64,000 nt of DNA from the NCBI RefSeq assembly GCF_022869825.1, contig NZ_CP094971.1:1365501-1429500 (forward strand), in the 5' to 3' direction. The position numbers were made by a program, and so were the translations under genes. Positions 29,434 through 37,362 of this stretch are shown one piece after another (the first letter of the stretch is position 1; each line of letters opens with the position of its first letter). Source of the stretch: Clostridium sp. BJN0001. GTDB taxonomy: Bacteria > Bacillota > Clostridia > Clostridiales > Clostridiaceae. Below the pieces are notes generated by a model. That model did not search any database. It was not told the DNA's origin and saw only the letters and a list, made by a program, of their open reading frames with translations.

Positions 29434-30339
29434 TTATTTCATTTGTACTAATAAATTTTCTACTTCTTCTTTTGTTGCTAATTCTTCTGAAAAAGCGCTT
29501 GCACTTCCAGTTGCTATGCCCATTTTAAATGCTTCATTTAAATCTTTATTTTTTAAATATCCACATAAAAATCCTGCCACCATTGAATCTCCAGCACCTA
29601 CTGAATTTTTTAAAGTTCCTTTTGGTACTTCTCTTTTTATTGGTTGTCCACTGTGGGGTAATAAAATTGCACCGTCTCCGGCCATTGATATTAGGACATT
29701 TTTGGCTCCCATTTCCTGAAGTTTTTTCCCATATGTTATTATATCTTGATTGCTTTTTAATTCAACATTAAACATTTCTGCTAATTCATGATGATTAGGT
29801 TTTATCAAAAAAGGTTTATATTTTAAAACTTTTAATAGTAGATCTTTTGTAGCATCTACAACAAACTCAACTTCTTTATCTAAAAGGCTCTTCATTATTT
29901 TTTCATAAATATCATCTGGAACACTGCTAGGAATACTCCCTGATAGTATTAAAAAATCACCTTTTTTAAGTTTATCTACCTTTTGATAAAGGAAGTTTAA
30001 ATCCTTTTCTTTTATGTATGGACCTACACCATTTATCTCTGTTTCACCATCACTTTTGAGCTTAACATTGATTCTTGACATTCCGTCTTGAAGCTTAAAA
30101 AAATCACAATCAACATTATGTTTTTTTATTCGTCTTAAAATTTCATCACCTGTAAACCCTGCAATATATCCTAATGCAGTGTTATCAACTCCTAAGTTTT
30201 TTAAAACAATTGATACATTTATACCTTTTCCACCTACATATATTTGTTCATCGTTAATTCTATTTAAAGCATTTGATTTAAAATTATTAACTTTAACAAC
30301 ATAATCTAATGAAGGATTTAAGGTTATAGTATTAATCAT
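29434..30339 (-). CDS. fruK: 1-phosphofructokinase FruK
   Basis: Phosphorylates fructose-1-phosphate to fructose-1,6-bisphosphate, feeding the aldolase encoded elsewhere in this window. A PfkB-family kinase with the N-terminal TITLNPSLDYVV, the GGKGINVS motif, and the C-terminal GAGDSMVAGF containing the catalytic Asp. The ATG at 30339 has AGGAG 9 nt upstream, within the end of fruR (TAATATG junction), so the two are translationally coupled. Confidence 0.95.
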   Translation of the reverse strand: MINTITLNPSLDYVVKVNNFKSNALNRINDEQIYVGGKGINVSIVLKNLGVDNTALGYIAGFTGDEILRRIKKHNVDCDFFKLQDGMSRINVKLKSDGETEINGVGPYIKEKDLNFLYQKVDKLKKGDFLILSGSIPSSVPDDIYEKIMKSLLDKEVEFVVDATKDLLLKVLKYKPFLIKPNHHELAEMFNVELKSNQDIITYGKKLQEMGAKNVLISMAGDGAILLPHSGQPIKREVPKGTLKNSVGAGDSMVAGFLCGYLKNKDLNEAFKMGIATGSASAFSEELATKEEVENLLVQMK

Positions 30340-30340
30340 A

Positions 30341-31084
30341 TTATTCAACTCCTATCACTTTAGTATCGTAATTACTACTTCTATTTGTTTTACTTGTTAT
30401 TAATATAGAATCACTTATATTTGCAAATGTTATAAAACTTACTTCATCAAGCTTTGATTCATCTGCCAGTATATAAGATTCTGTACATCTTTTTATTGCT
30501 TCTCTTTTAACCATTGCTTCACTAGCATCTGGAGTTGTATATCCGCTTTTATTACTAACACCATTTGTTCCAAAAAATCCCTTTGAAAAATTATATTTCT
30601 TAAGATCTTCTACAGCACTGCTTCCAACTATTGCTTCAGTTACTTCTTTAACTTCACCACCTAAGATGAAAGTTTTTATGCCTTTTTCTAAAAGCTTTTT
30701 TGCATTGTCTATACCATTAGTAACTACAAGAATCCTGTCATTTTCAATATAATCAATAATTAATTCAGTTGTAGTCCCTGCATCTAAATATATGATATCA
30801 TCATTTTCTATGAGACTACCTGCATGTTTTGCAATCTTTTGTTTTTCTTCCATATTTAAAGTTTTTCTTACATTGACCTTGTAATCATGTTTGGAAGTAT
30901 TATCACCAATTGAAATTGCTCCTCCATGAATTTTTTTAATCATTCCATTATCATCAAGAGAATTTAAATCTCTTCTTATAGTTGATTCTGACACATCAAG
31001 TAACTTAACAAGTTCGGTTACTGAAACAATTCCTTTTGTATCTAATTCTTGAAGAATGATATTATATCTTTCCTCAGTAAACAT
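30341..31084 (-). CDS. fruR: DeoR-family fructose operon repressor FruR
   Basis: 247 residues. The N-terminal DeoR helix-turn-helix includes VSESTIRRDLNSLD; the C-terminal sugar-phosphate-sensing domain has DAGTTTELI and ILADESKLDE. It probably senses fructose-1-phosphate, as in other Firmicutes. The ATG at 31084 is favoured by GAGGAG 8 nt upstream; an earlier in-frame GTG abuts the site. Four regularly spaced repeats lie just upstream and are likely its operators. Confidence 0.92.
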   Translation of the reverse strand: MFTEERYNIILQELDTKGIVSVTELVKLLDVSESTIRRDLNSLDDNGMIKKIHGGAISIGDNTSKHDYKVNVRKTLNMEEKQKIAKHAGSLIENDDIIYLDAGTTTELIIDYIENDRILVVTNGIDNAKKLLEKGIKTFILGGEVKEVTEAIVGSSAVEDLKKYNFSKGFFGTNGVSNKSGYTTPDASEAMVKREAIKRCTESYILADESKLDEVSFITFANISDSILITSKTNRSSNYDTKVIGVE

Positions 31085-31110
31085 TTTTACCACTCCTCTA
31101 CATAATAATA

Positions 31111-31180
31111 AATCATATTTTAAAATAAATCAATCATTTTCTTTCAAAAATAATCATTTTCTTTCAAATTAAATCATCTT
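31111..31180 (-). promoter_or_regulatory. FruR operator array with about 20-bp spacing
   Basis: The 17-mer aatcattttctttcaaa (plus-strand sense) occurs perfectly at 31132-31148 and 31152-31168. Its AATCAT core recurs at 31111 and 31172, giving four cores 20-21 bp apart, that is, on the same DNA face. On the minus strand the repeats contain TTGAAA, which may double as -35 elements for fruR. Confidence 0.65.
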
Positions 31181-31520
31181 TTTTTATATTTATAACAAAA
31201 AATCCAATTATAATTATTAAAATTAAAGTCTATACTTAGCTATTTTACTTGTCCTATGTACGTTTAAGACATTTTTAATAAAACTATCTGTTTACAAGGA
31301 TAATTATATTGACTATTTATCTTCATAATTTCTTTCATAAACAATCATAAGTGCTCATAACTTTTCAATAAATTCATTTCATTTATCAAATTTTCTAATA
31401 AAATATAACTTTATTAGGTCTTTATGTTACATACTTTACTATATCACAACAAATATTTCTATACCATATAACTGTTCTAATTCATATTTAGAGTATAGTA
31501 TTTCAAATATGCAGGGTGAT
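31181..31520. other. AT-rich intergenic region, no gene seen
   Basis: About 340 bp between the fruR operators and the hydrogenase terminator. It is very AT-rich and I see no convincing reading frame, RNA structure or repeat. It presumably holds upstream promoter sequence for the fru operon. Confidence 0.4.
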
Positions 31521-31524
31521 AATA

Positions 31525-31574
31525 CAAAAAAAAGAATGTAGTTGATTTGTTTGTACAAATTTTCTACATTCTCT
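31525..31574 (-). terminator. Terminator after the hydrogenase gene
   Basis: Stem agaatgtag (31533-31541) with ctacattct (31564-31572), plus an inner atttgt/acaaat pair. On the minus strand it is followed by a T-run. Confidence 0.75.
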
Positions 31575-31593
31575 ATTCTCAAATATTTTCTTT

Positions 31594-33183
31594 TTACTTA
31601 CTCTTTTTATTATTCTTTCTTTTTCTTCTTTTATTTTGAATTTCAGATGATCTATCTATATAATTTGTATGAAGTAAGGCATTTGCTTTTTCTCCATCTG
31701 GTTCTCCCATGTAGTTGTTATACATATTTTGAAGATTTTCATTTGCATCTGAAACTCTTATTGTTGATTCTTTATCAATATTTTTTAAAACATCACTTCT
31801 TAATTTCGTATAGCTTTCTTCTAAAATCTTGCCTGTAGCTTTATCATAATATTGCATTTTTATTGCTCTAGCTCTGCAAATATTACTACATAATTTACAG
31901 CCAACACATTTTTCTTTTTTAGCTTCTGCACGTCCTGATGCATTATATTCTATAGCTCCAACAGGACAATTTTCAATACAAGTACCACATGCTATACATA
32001 AATTCTGATTAATTTGAGATTTCTTTTCTATTCTTGGAGTTCCTCCTCCATTAATGCACCCACCTTCGCATGCCATAACTTCAATAAACAAATACTCTTT
32101 CCATTTTCCACTACTTAAAAATTTTTCAATATCTTTTAGCCCATTTACAATTGCAACTTTATAATTTTGACTTCCTAGAGTTACATCTGCTTCTTTTATA
32201 TATTCATATCCATCTATTTTATTAAATTTAATATTATCAACTTTTGATACATCACTTTTTAAATAATTAGTTACTGTTCTAAGAGTTGCCTGCATAACAC
32301 CTCCACTTGATCCAAAAATAACTGCTGCTCCAGTATATTCTCCCATAAACGGATCAGGTTTTTCATCTGGTATTGCAGTTATATCAATTTCTTTTTCTTT
32401 CAAAAGCTCTGCATATTCTCTAATAGTTAAAACAACATCAACATCCCTATAGCCATCTCTTCCCATCTCATCTCTTTCTGATTCATATTTTTTAGCAGTA
32501 CATGGTTTTACAGATACAGTAAATATATTAGTTGGCAGTACATTATAAGTCTCTGCAAAGTATGTTTTTATGCTTGCTCCCATCATTTGCTGTGGAGATT
32601 TTGCAGTTGAAATATTATTTAATATTTCTGGATGGAAAATTTCAGCATAGCGTACCCAAGCAGGGCAGCAAGATGTAAACATAGGCAAGTTTTCTTTATT
32701 CGCAATTCTTTTTATAAGTTCAGTACCTTCTTCTAAAACTGTCATGTCAGCTCCAAAATCTGTATCAAAAACCTTTTGAAAGCCTAGTTTTTTAGCAGAT
32801 GGTGCTATTTTACCACCTACATATGTTCCTATTTTAAGATTAAATTCTTCTCCAAGTGTTGCTTTTGTTGCTGGTGCTGCTGTTAATATTAAATATTTTC
32901 CACTATTTAAAGCTTCTTTTACTAGTGCTAAATCATTTCTAACATTAATAGCTGTTGTTGGACAAACAAGAGTACATTGCCCACAATATATACATCCACT
33001 AGCTCCAAAATCACCTTTTTTAGGTTCTACTGTCCTTCTTCCATTATCAGTTGCTTTTAATACAGATATCTTAGTATCCTGAGCACATGTAAATGCACAA
33101 GCTGTACATCCAATACATTTTTTCTTATTTATTTGTATAATATTATCTTCTTTAGCCCTATATTTTTTCTTCGATTTACTCAT
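31594..33183 (-). CDS. [FeFe] hydrogenase, monomeric, with N- and C-terminal ferredoxin clusters
   Basis: Interconverts protons and H2, or acts as a related sensor. The N-terminus has two 4Fe-4S motifs (CIGCTACAFTC and CIYCGQCTLVCP). The H-cluster domain follows with L1 TSCCPAW, L2 VKPCTAKKYE and L3 MACEGGCINGGG. A second pair of 4Fe-4S motifs (CIACGTCIENCP, CVGCKLCSNIC) lies after L3, unlike the standard clostridial CpI layout. The L2 motif has Lys where CpI has Met (MPC). About 529 residues. The ATG at 33183 lies 6 nt after GGAGG; an upstream ATG abuts the site. No partner subunits are adjacent. Confidence 0.9.
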   Translation of the reverse strand: MSKSKKKYRAKEDNIIQINKKKCIGCTACAFTCAQDTKISVLKATDNGRRTVEPKKGDFGASGCIYCGQCTLVCPTTAINVRNDLALVKEALNSGKYLILTAAPATKATLGEEFNLKIGTYVGGKIAPSAKKLGFQKVFDTDFGADMTVLEEGTELIKRIANKENLPMFTSCCPAWVRYAEIFHPEILNNISTAKSPQQMMGASIKTYFAETYNVLPTNIFTVSVKPCTAKKYESERDEMGRDGYRDVDVVLTIREYAELLKEKEIDITAIPDEKPDPFMGEYTGAAVIFGSSGGVMQATLRTVTNYLKSDVSKVDNIKFNKIDGYEYIKEADVTLGSQNYKVAIVNGLKDIEKFLSSGKWKEYLFIEVMACEGGCINGGGTPRIEKKSQINQNLCIACGTCIENCPVGAIEYNASGRAEAKKEKCVGCKLCSNICRARAIKMQYYDKATGKILEESYTKLRSDVLKNIDKESTIRVSDANENLQNMYNNYMGEPDGEKANALLHTNYIDRSSEIQNKRRKRKNNKKSK

Positions 33184-33367
33184 AGACATCCTCCATTCTA
33201 ATACTTTATATGAATTATATATTCAATCTATGATTCTAAAGACGTAATTTATTCTACATAGGTATAGATATTTTAATTATTGTTATAAAACATCAAAATT
33301 TGTAACTTAATTAAATCAGACTCATAGACTAAAATTAGGAAACAAAAGTTGTCAAAAGGAGAACACT

Positions 33368-33541
33368 ATGAACGAAAATGACAAATGCATATACGATAAA
33401 GATTATGATAAATATGATAAAAAAGAATATGCACGAGTATATATAAAACCTCAACAATATACGAATCTATTTACATGCACAGAATCATTTGCAAATGGAA
33501 CTATTTTTAAAGATCTTGCAAAAATAAAATATAAATGTTGA
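33368..33541 (+). CDS. cotJA: Spore coat-associated protein CotJA
   Basis: A 57-residue protein, first gene of the cotJ operon. The segment ARVYIKPQQYTNLF followed by FANGTIFKDL is characteristic of the CotJA family. AAAGGAG lies 5 nt before the ATG. The operon order and the spacing to cotJB (about 10 bp) support the call. In Bacillus the operon is made in the mother cell under sigma-E; a CATAGACT at 33323-33330 weakly resembles a sigma-E -10, but no clear -35 was seen. Confidence 0.85.
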   Translation: MNENDKCIYDKDYDKYDKKEYARVYIKPQQYTNLFTCTESFANGTIFKDLAKIKYKC

Positions 33542-33551
33542 GGTGACATAT

Positions 33552-33815
33552 ATGAATGAAAATGAATTATTAGAAAAAATAAGAATATATCAATTTTGTG
33601 CTGTCGAATTAAATTTGTATCTTGATAATTTCCCAAATGAAGAAAATGCTGTGTATGATTATAAGGCAGTTTCTAAAAAGCTTAATGAATGCATTATGGA
33701 ATATGAGAAAAACTATGGTCCATTAACAAACTTTGGTTCTTCTTATTATGCAAATCCACAAAAATGGCTTTCAAATCCATGGCCATGGGAAAATTGTAAT
33801 AATAGGGAGGATTAG
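33552..33815 (+). CDS. cotJB: Spore coat protein CotJB
   Basis: An 87-residue protein of the CotJB family: the helical N-terminus RIYQFCAVELNLYLDNFP, then YGPLTNFG and the Trp-rich ending WLSNPWPWEN. The ATG at 33552 is chosen because GAGGTGA lies 5 nt upstream; a GTG at 33543 is also in frame but overlaps this site. Confidence 0.92.
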   Translation: MNENELLEKIRIYQFCAVELNLYLDNFPNEENAVYDYKAVSKKLNECIMEYEKNYGPLTNFGSSYYANPQKWLSNPWPWENCNNRED

Positions 33816-33818
33816 AGA

Positions 33819-34025
33819 ATGTGGTATTATGTAAAAACTTTAGAATATCCAGTAAACTTAAAATCAAAAGATTTAATGATGGCTAAATTACTTCTTGCAC
33901 AATATGGGGGCCCAGATGGGGAACTTGCTGCGTCTTTAAGATATTTAAATCAAAGGTATACAATGCCTACTAATATGACTAAAGGTCTTCTTAATGATAT
34001 TGGTACTGATGCTACGATTACCTAA
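33819..34025 (+). pseudogene. cotJC: cotJC, 5' fragment interrupted by the prophage
   Basis: CotJC is a manganese-catalase-like coat protein of about 190 residues. Here only about 65 residues match: LEYPVNLKSKDLMMAK, then QYGGPDGELAASLRYLNQRY and GLLNDIGT. The family continues GTEE(L/F)AHLE, carrying metal ligands; this frame instead reads DATIT and stops. The match ends within the tggtactga stretch at 34001-34009. All later ligand motifs are lost, so this fragment cannot be an active catalase. The missing 3' part is expected at the other prophage end, beyond the window. Confidence 0.88.
33997..34010 (+). other. Probable prophage attachment junction in cotJC
   Basis: Homology to CotJC breaks between 34001 and 34010 (tggtactgat). 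The att core should lie in this stretch. The partner junction is not in the window, so the exact core cannot be fixed. Confidence 0.6.
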
Positions 34026-34052
34026 TTGCAAAAATATAAAGTTAACTATACT

Positions 34053-34083
34053 ATAAAAAAAGACCAGGATTTTCTCCTGATCT
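34053..34083 (-). terminator. Terminator at the prophage end, after the membrane-protein gene
   Basis: A 9-bp stem (34061-34069 with 34075-34083) is followed on the minus strand by a T7 run. It shields cotJC from prophage transcription. Confidence 0.8.
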
Positions 34084-34229
34084 TCTACTATGAAAATAAT
34101 TTAATTTATTTTAAATTATCTACTGCATATTTTATCTCTTCTTAAATAAAATTCCCATATTAATAAGATTATACTAATATATTATAATGTGTAAATTATT
34201 ACAATAATGTAGAAAATAAATCTAGTATG

Positions 34230-35369
34230 CTAACTTTTATTACTTTTTTCAATTGTTTTATTTTTCATTTGATCATATTCTTTATTGTTTTCTTTATTAG
34301 AATTATTATCACATTTACTGTTTTTTAGTATTAATACAACCATAATTAATGAAACTATTAATATTATAAAAAATCCTAATATAGAAACTAATTTAGGGAA
34401 ATTTTTACCTAAAAGCACAAACCAATATCCAATATCTTTAGAATCTATATAATATAACCACGAACAGTTTCCTAATATAATGACTAGAATTAACTCACTC
34501 CAAAATACGAGAGGATATTTTTGAACTAAATTAGCATCTTTTCTATCTGATGATTTAATTTCTAGTTTTGTCATTTTGCTTACAAAAAACATAAATACAA
34601 AAATTAAATTTGTTAAAAATAATCCCCATATAGAACCTATTATCATAGCTTGTAATACTGGAATATAAATGGCATCTTTAAGAATCTCTTCAAGAGAATT
34701 TATTCCACCAAATACTAAAAAAGACATTGCTGTAAATATACCCACTAAAGAAATTAGTTGGGATATAATTGATTTATTAGAAGAACTTATCTTTTCAGTC
34801 ATTTTATTTCTAACTGGTTCTATACATATTGCAAATTTTTTATTAAATTCATCATCACTTTGCTTCAAATTTTCATATTGGTATATAGCTAAATGTGAAT
34901 GATCCCATAATTTCAATATAGTCTTTTTTAATTTTTTATATACCTTATCTTCTTTTTCTAAATATAATTTTTTATATATGCTATCTTCTTTATATATGTT
35001 ATCTTCTTCTTTTTCTAAATATAATTTTTTATATATGTTATCTTCTTCTTTTTCTAAATATTTTTTTTTATATTCATCAGATAAAACAAATTCTGTTAAT
35101 GTTTCTAAATTAGTTATAAATATTCCTTGTTTCTCATTATTTAATGAAAATATATATTTACTTATTACTGAATATGGTAATCTATCATACTTCTGCATAT
35201 ATTTTTTCATTACCTTTATAGAATTATCTTTATCAAATTCTGATGTTGTTTTCATAATACATGAATCTAAAATCTTATTTATTTCAGAAACTAATTCTTC
35301 TAACTTATTTTCTTTTAAAAGTCTATTTTCTACCAAATCAGATGTCTTTTTCGTAAACTTTATTCTCAT
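34230..35369 (-). CDS. Four-helix membrane protein, candidate toxin paired with the Panacea protein
   Basis: 379 residues without a recognised family. The N-terminal half is hydrophilic and helical, with a tandem 13-residue repeat (YLEKEEDNIYKKL) around residues 95-150. Four hydrophobic segments follow: near LISLVGIFTAMSFLVFG, MIIGSIWGLFLTNLIFVF, ELILVIILGNCSWLYY and LGFFIILIVSLIMVVLIL. A short charged tail ends the protein. It starts 9 bp after the Panacea-domain gene. Panacea antitoxins are known to neutralise many unrelated toxins, including membrane-targeting ones, so a toxin role is inferred from context only. Confidence 0.65.
   Translation of the reverse strand: MRIKFTKKTSDLVENRLLKENKLEELVSEINKILDSCIMKTTSEFDKDNSIKVMKKYMQKYDRLPYSVISKYIFSLNNEKQGIFITNLETLTEFVLSDEYKKKYLEKEEDNIYKKLYLEKEEDNIYKEDSIYKKLYLEKEDKVYKKLKKTILKLWDHSHLAIYQYENLKQSDDEFNKKFAICIEPVRNKMTEKISSSNKSIISQLISLVGIFTAMSFLVFGGINSLEEILKDAIYIPVLQAMIIGSIWGLFLTNLIFVFMFFVSKMTKLEIKSSDRKDANLVQKYPLVFWSELILVIILGNCSWLYYIDSKDIGYWFVLLGKNFPKLVSILGFFIILIVSLIMVVLILKNSKCDNNSNKENNKEYDQMKNKTIEKSNKS
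34940..35070 (-). repeat. Tandem 39-bp repeats inside the membrane-protein gene
   Basis: Two nearly complete 39-bp units and two shorter variants encode YLEKEEDNIYKKL-like repeats. Units differ by multiples of 3 bp, so copy-number change would keep the frame. Confidence 0.75.
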
Positions 35370-35378
35370 AATTAAATT

Positions 35379-35861
35379 CTAACCTTCACTAAAAAAATTA
35401 TATATAGAATCCTTAGTTATTATCTTATTCCATCCACTAAAATATACGTTCTTCCATGGATCTTGGTTGTGTGTGATTTCTACCAACTGTCCAGCTGAAT
35501 ATTGACTACATTCATCAACCATACTATTTATTAGATTTTTATCTTCAGGGAAAATAATGTCTTCATTATATAATTTTTTTGTTGCTTCCCATATTCCATT
35601 ACTTAAATCAATATAACTATCTATATATGGTATATTATTACTTCCATACATTTTAAATTCTCTATATACTTTTGGTACTACTGGTCCAAAATCCCAAGCT
35701 TCAATATCTTCATTAAAGCATGGCTGCATGTTCTTATCAACCAAAAAAGACGCTTGTACAAAATACAAGATTTTTTGCAATTTTAAATTGGATATATTAT
35801 ACTCTTTTTTATTGCCGTAGTTTATAATATATCTTGCAATATCTAAAACATCATAAGCCAT
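35379..35861 (-). CDS. Panacea-domain (DUF4065/SocA-like) antitoxin
   Basis: 160 residues that are essentially one Panacea domain: LDIARYIINYG at the N-terminus, ISNLKLQKILYFVQASFLV, and the hallmark AWDFGPVVPKVYREFK. This domain is found in SocA, GepA and phage-borne antitoxins. AGAGGTGAT lies just before the ATG. It is the first gene of a two-gene unit with the membrane protein, the antitoxin-first order usual for toxin-antitoxin pairs. It sits between the lysis genes and the attachment site, a typical place for lysogenic-conversion genes. Confidence 0.85.
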   Translation of the reverse strand: MAYDVLDIARYIINYGNKKEYNISNLKLQKILYFVQASFLVDKNMQPCFNEDIEAWDFGPVVPKVYREFKMYGSNNIPYIDSYIDLSNGIWEATKKLYNEDIIFPEDKNLINSMVDECSQYSAGQLVEITHNQDPWKNVYFSGWNKIITKDSIYNFFSEG

Positions 35862-36099
35862 ACAATCACCTCTTTATTATTTCTTTATTATAAATAGTAT
35901 ATGTATAAATATTACCTATATTACCTATACTCTACCATTATATTAGAAAATAATCAAATATCGTAATCACCCCAATAAACATAATACTAACTTAATTTCA
36001 TAATATAATTTTATTTTCTGTAATTACTCGTTCACTTATTATATATGGAGTATTAGAAAATTTTTATAAAATATTTAAAAATTTTTTAAATATTTTTTC
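35862..36099. other. AT-rich region upstream of the Panacea operon
   Basis: About 240 bp with no credible gene. It should contain the minus-strand promoter of the Panacea pair; a GGTAATATAGGTAAT direct repeat (minus strand) near 35909-35927 could be an autoregulatory site. Confidence 0.35.
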
Positions 36100-36150
36100 G
36101 ACAAAAAAATAAAGGCAGTACATAAGAAATTAATCTTATGTACTGCCTTT
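36100..36150 (-). terminator. Late-operon terminator after the amidase gene
   Basis: A perfect 16-bp stem (36111-36126 with 36135-36150) is followed on the minus strand by a T-run. It is the strongest terminator of the prophage and separates the late genes from the Panacea pair. Confidence 0.9.
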
Positions 36151-36154
36151 ATTA

Positions 36155-36829
36155 TTATCCCACAATTTTACAAAACCAACTGTCAAGAACTTTCTTTAGT
36201 TCTTCTGCTTTTTCTTTACTTATATACTGTGTTTCTATCCATATACCTTTGTTATTTCCTCTAACATAAGTTTTAATATCTTTGAAATAACTCAACACAT
36301 AGTTTATGTCTATACCATCATATCCTGAATAAGCAGATGGTAAGTAGCTTGTAACAACATAATATTTTTTATTATCTTCTGAAACTATCCCAGTTTTAAC
36401 CTTATCTAATGGGAAATAAGTACCAGGGCATGTGCTTTGTCCTTTTTCTCTATGACCATATATATGCATTTCTCCATACTTATTTAATAAATATGTCTTT
36501 AATTCACACCATGCATTATATTGAGCAACAGGCATTTCTTTTCTATTATCATAGTTTCCTTCAAATGCAATTCCTAAACTATTTGTATTTGCACCCTTGC
36601 AGTGTGCTCCTATTGCATTGTCAGGTCTACCTTTATAAATGGAGCCATCTAATCTAATGTAATAATGATATCCTATTCCAGCCCATCCATTTTGATTCTT
36701 ATGCATATTGTGAATAGCTTGTACAGTCCAAACAGGTCCTTCAGCATCTATATGATGTACTATTAGCATTTTAGGTATATTACCATAACTCATATTTCCA
36801 AAATTTAATCCAATATTATTAATATTCAA
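36155..36829 (-). CDS. Phage endolysin, N-acetylmuramoyl-L-alanine amidase
   Basis: Cuts the amide bond between MurNAc and L-Ala to release phage. 224 residues. An amidase_2/PGRP domain (about 20-145) has zinc ligands in MLIVHHIDAEG and in YGHREKGQSTCPG. The C-terminal 75 residues contain a YYVVTSYLPSAY-type SPOR-like repeat region that may bind the wall. The start is TTG, 9 nt after GGGAGG. It follows the holin gene by 15 bp, as in a lysis cassette. Confidence 0.92.
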   Translation of the reverse strand: MNINNIGLNFGNMSYGNIPKMLIVHHIDAEGPVWTVQAIHNMHKNQNGWAGIGYHYYIRLDGSIYKGRPDNAIGAHCKGANTNSLGIAFEGNYDNRKEMPVAQYNAWCELKTYLLNKYGEMHIYGHREKGQSTCPGTYFPLDKVKTGIVSEDNKKYYVVTSYLPSAYSGYDGIDINYVLSYFKDIKTYVRGNNKGIWIETQYISKEKAEELKKVLDSWFCKIVG

Positions 36830-36844
36830 ATCTATTTTCCTCCC

Positions 36845-37282
36845 TTATTTATCTGATTGACTTTTCTTTTTAAGAATATCAACTGCATTCACTAATACAG
36901 GTGGCATATTTATACCCATAAGTCCACCATTCTCAAGTATACTTAATAATTCATTTGCGATAAAAGCTAATATTACAGCATTTCTTATAAAATTAGAATC
37001 AAGTACTGTATCTACCTGAACAGCAACAGCAACTATTAACAGAATAAATATTTTTTTTGCTAATCCCTTTAGACCTGCATTACTTTGTAAAGCTCCTGTA
37101 TCTGTTTTAGGACTGTTTTTAAATACTAATGCAACAATTACTCCACTAAAATAATCAATTATCATACAAATTATTAGTGCTTTAGCTAAACTATCATAAC
37201 CCCCTAAAAATTGTCCAAATATACCTCCTATAGCACACATTGAACTATAAAATCCAGTTCTTATTGTCATTGTTTTTTCCAT
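36845..37282 (-). CDS. Phage holin (toxin secretion/phage lysis family)
   Basis: About 145 residues with three hydrophobic segments: near SMCAIGGIFGQFLGG, ALIICMIIDYFSGVIVALVF and IFILLIVAVAVQVD, then a further helix NAVILAFIANELLSILEN. This matches the Cph1/TcdE-like holin family. It forms the membrane lesions that release the endolysin. The ATG at 37282 is preferred, 8-9 nt after AAAGGA; two closer in-frame ATGs abut that site. Confidence 0.9.
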   Translation of the reverse strand: MEKTMTIRTGFYSSMCAIGGIFGQFLGGYDSLAKALIICMIIDYFSGVIVALVFKNSPKTDTGALQSNAGLKGLAKKIFILLIVAVAVQVDTVLDSNFIRNAVILAFIANELLSILENGGLMGINMPPVLVNAVDILKKKSQSDK

Positions 37283-37308
37283 TTTCATCATCCTTTCTTA
37301 AAATAAGC

Positions 37309-37333
37309 AAATAAAAAAGACCTTTTAGGCCTT
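37309..37333 (-). terminator. Small terminator between tail and holin genes
   Basis: Minus-strand AAGGCCT-AAA-AGGTCTT stem followed by TTTT. It lies within the late operon. Confidence 0.55.
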
Positions 37334-37362
37334 CAACTTACTTTTAAATTATTTAATTTTAT

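Noticed and set aside
31542-31838. Plus-strand frame rich in Phe, Tyr and Leu, resembling a membrane protein
   Set aside because: It is the antisense of the hydrogenase C-terminus; the composition reflects A-rich coding DNA read backwards.
33451-33636. A minus-strand 61-codon frame across cotJA-cotJB
   Set aside because: It is antisense to two recognised coat genes and lacks start signals.
34940-35070. CRISPR-like array
   Set aside because: The repeats are contiguous, in frame and without spacers; they encode a protein repeat.
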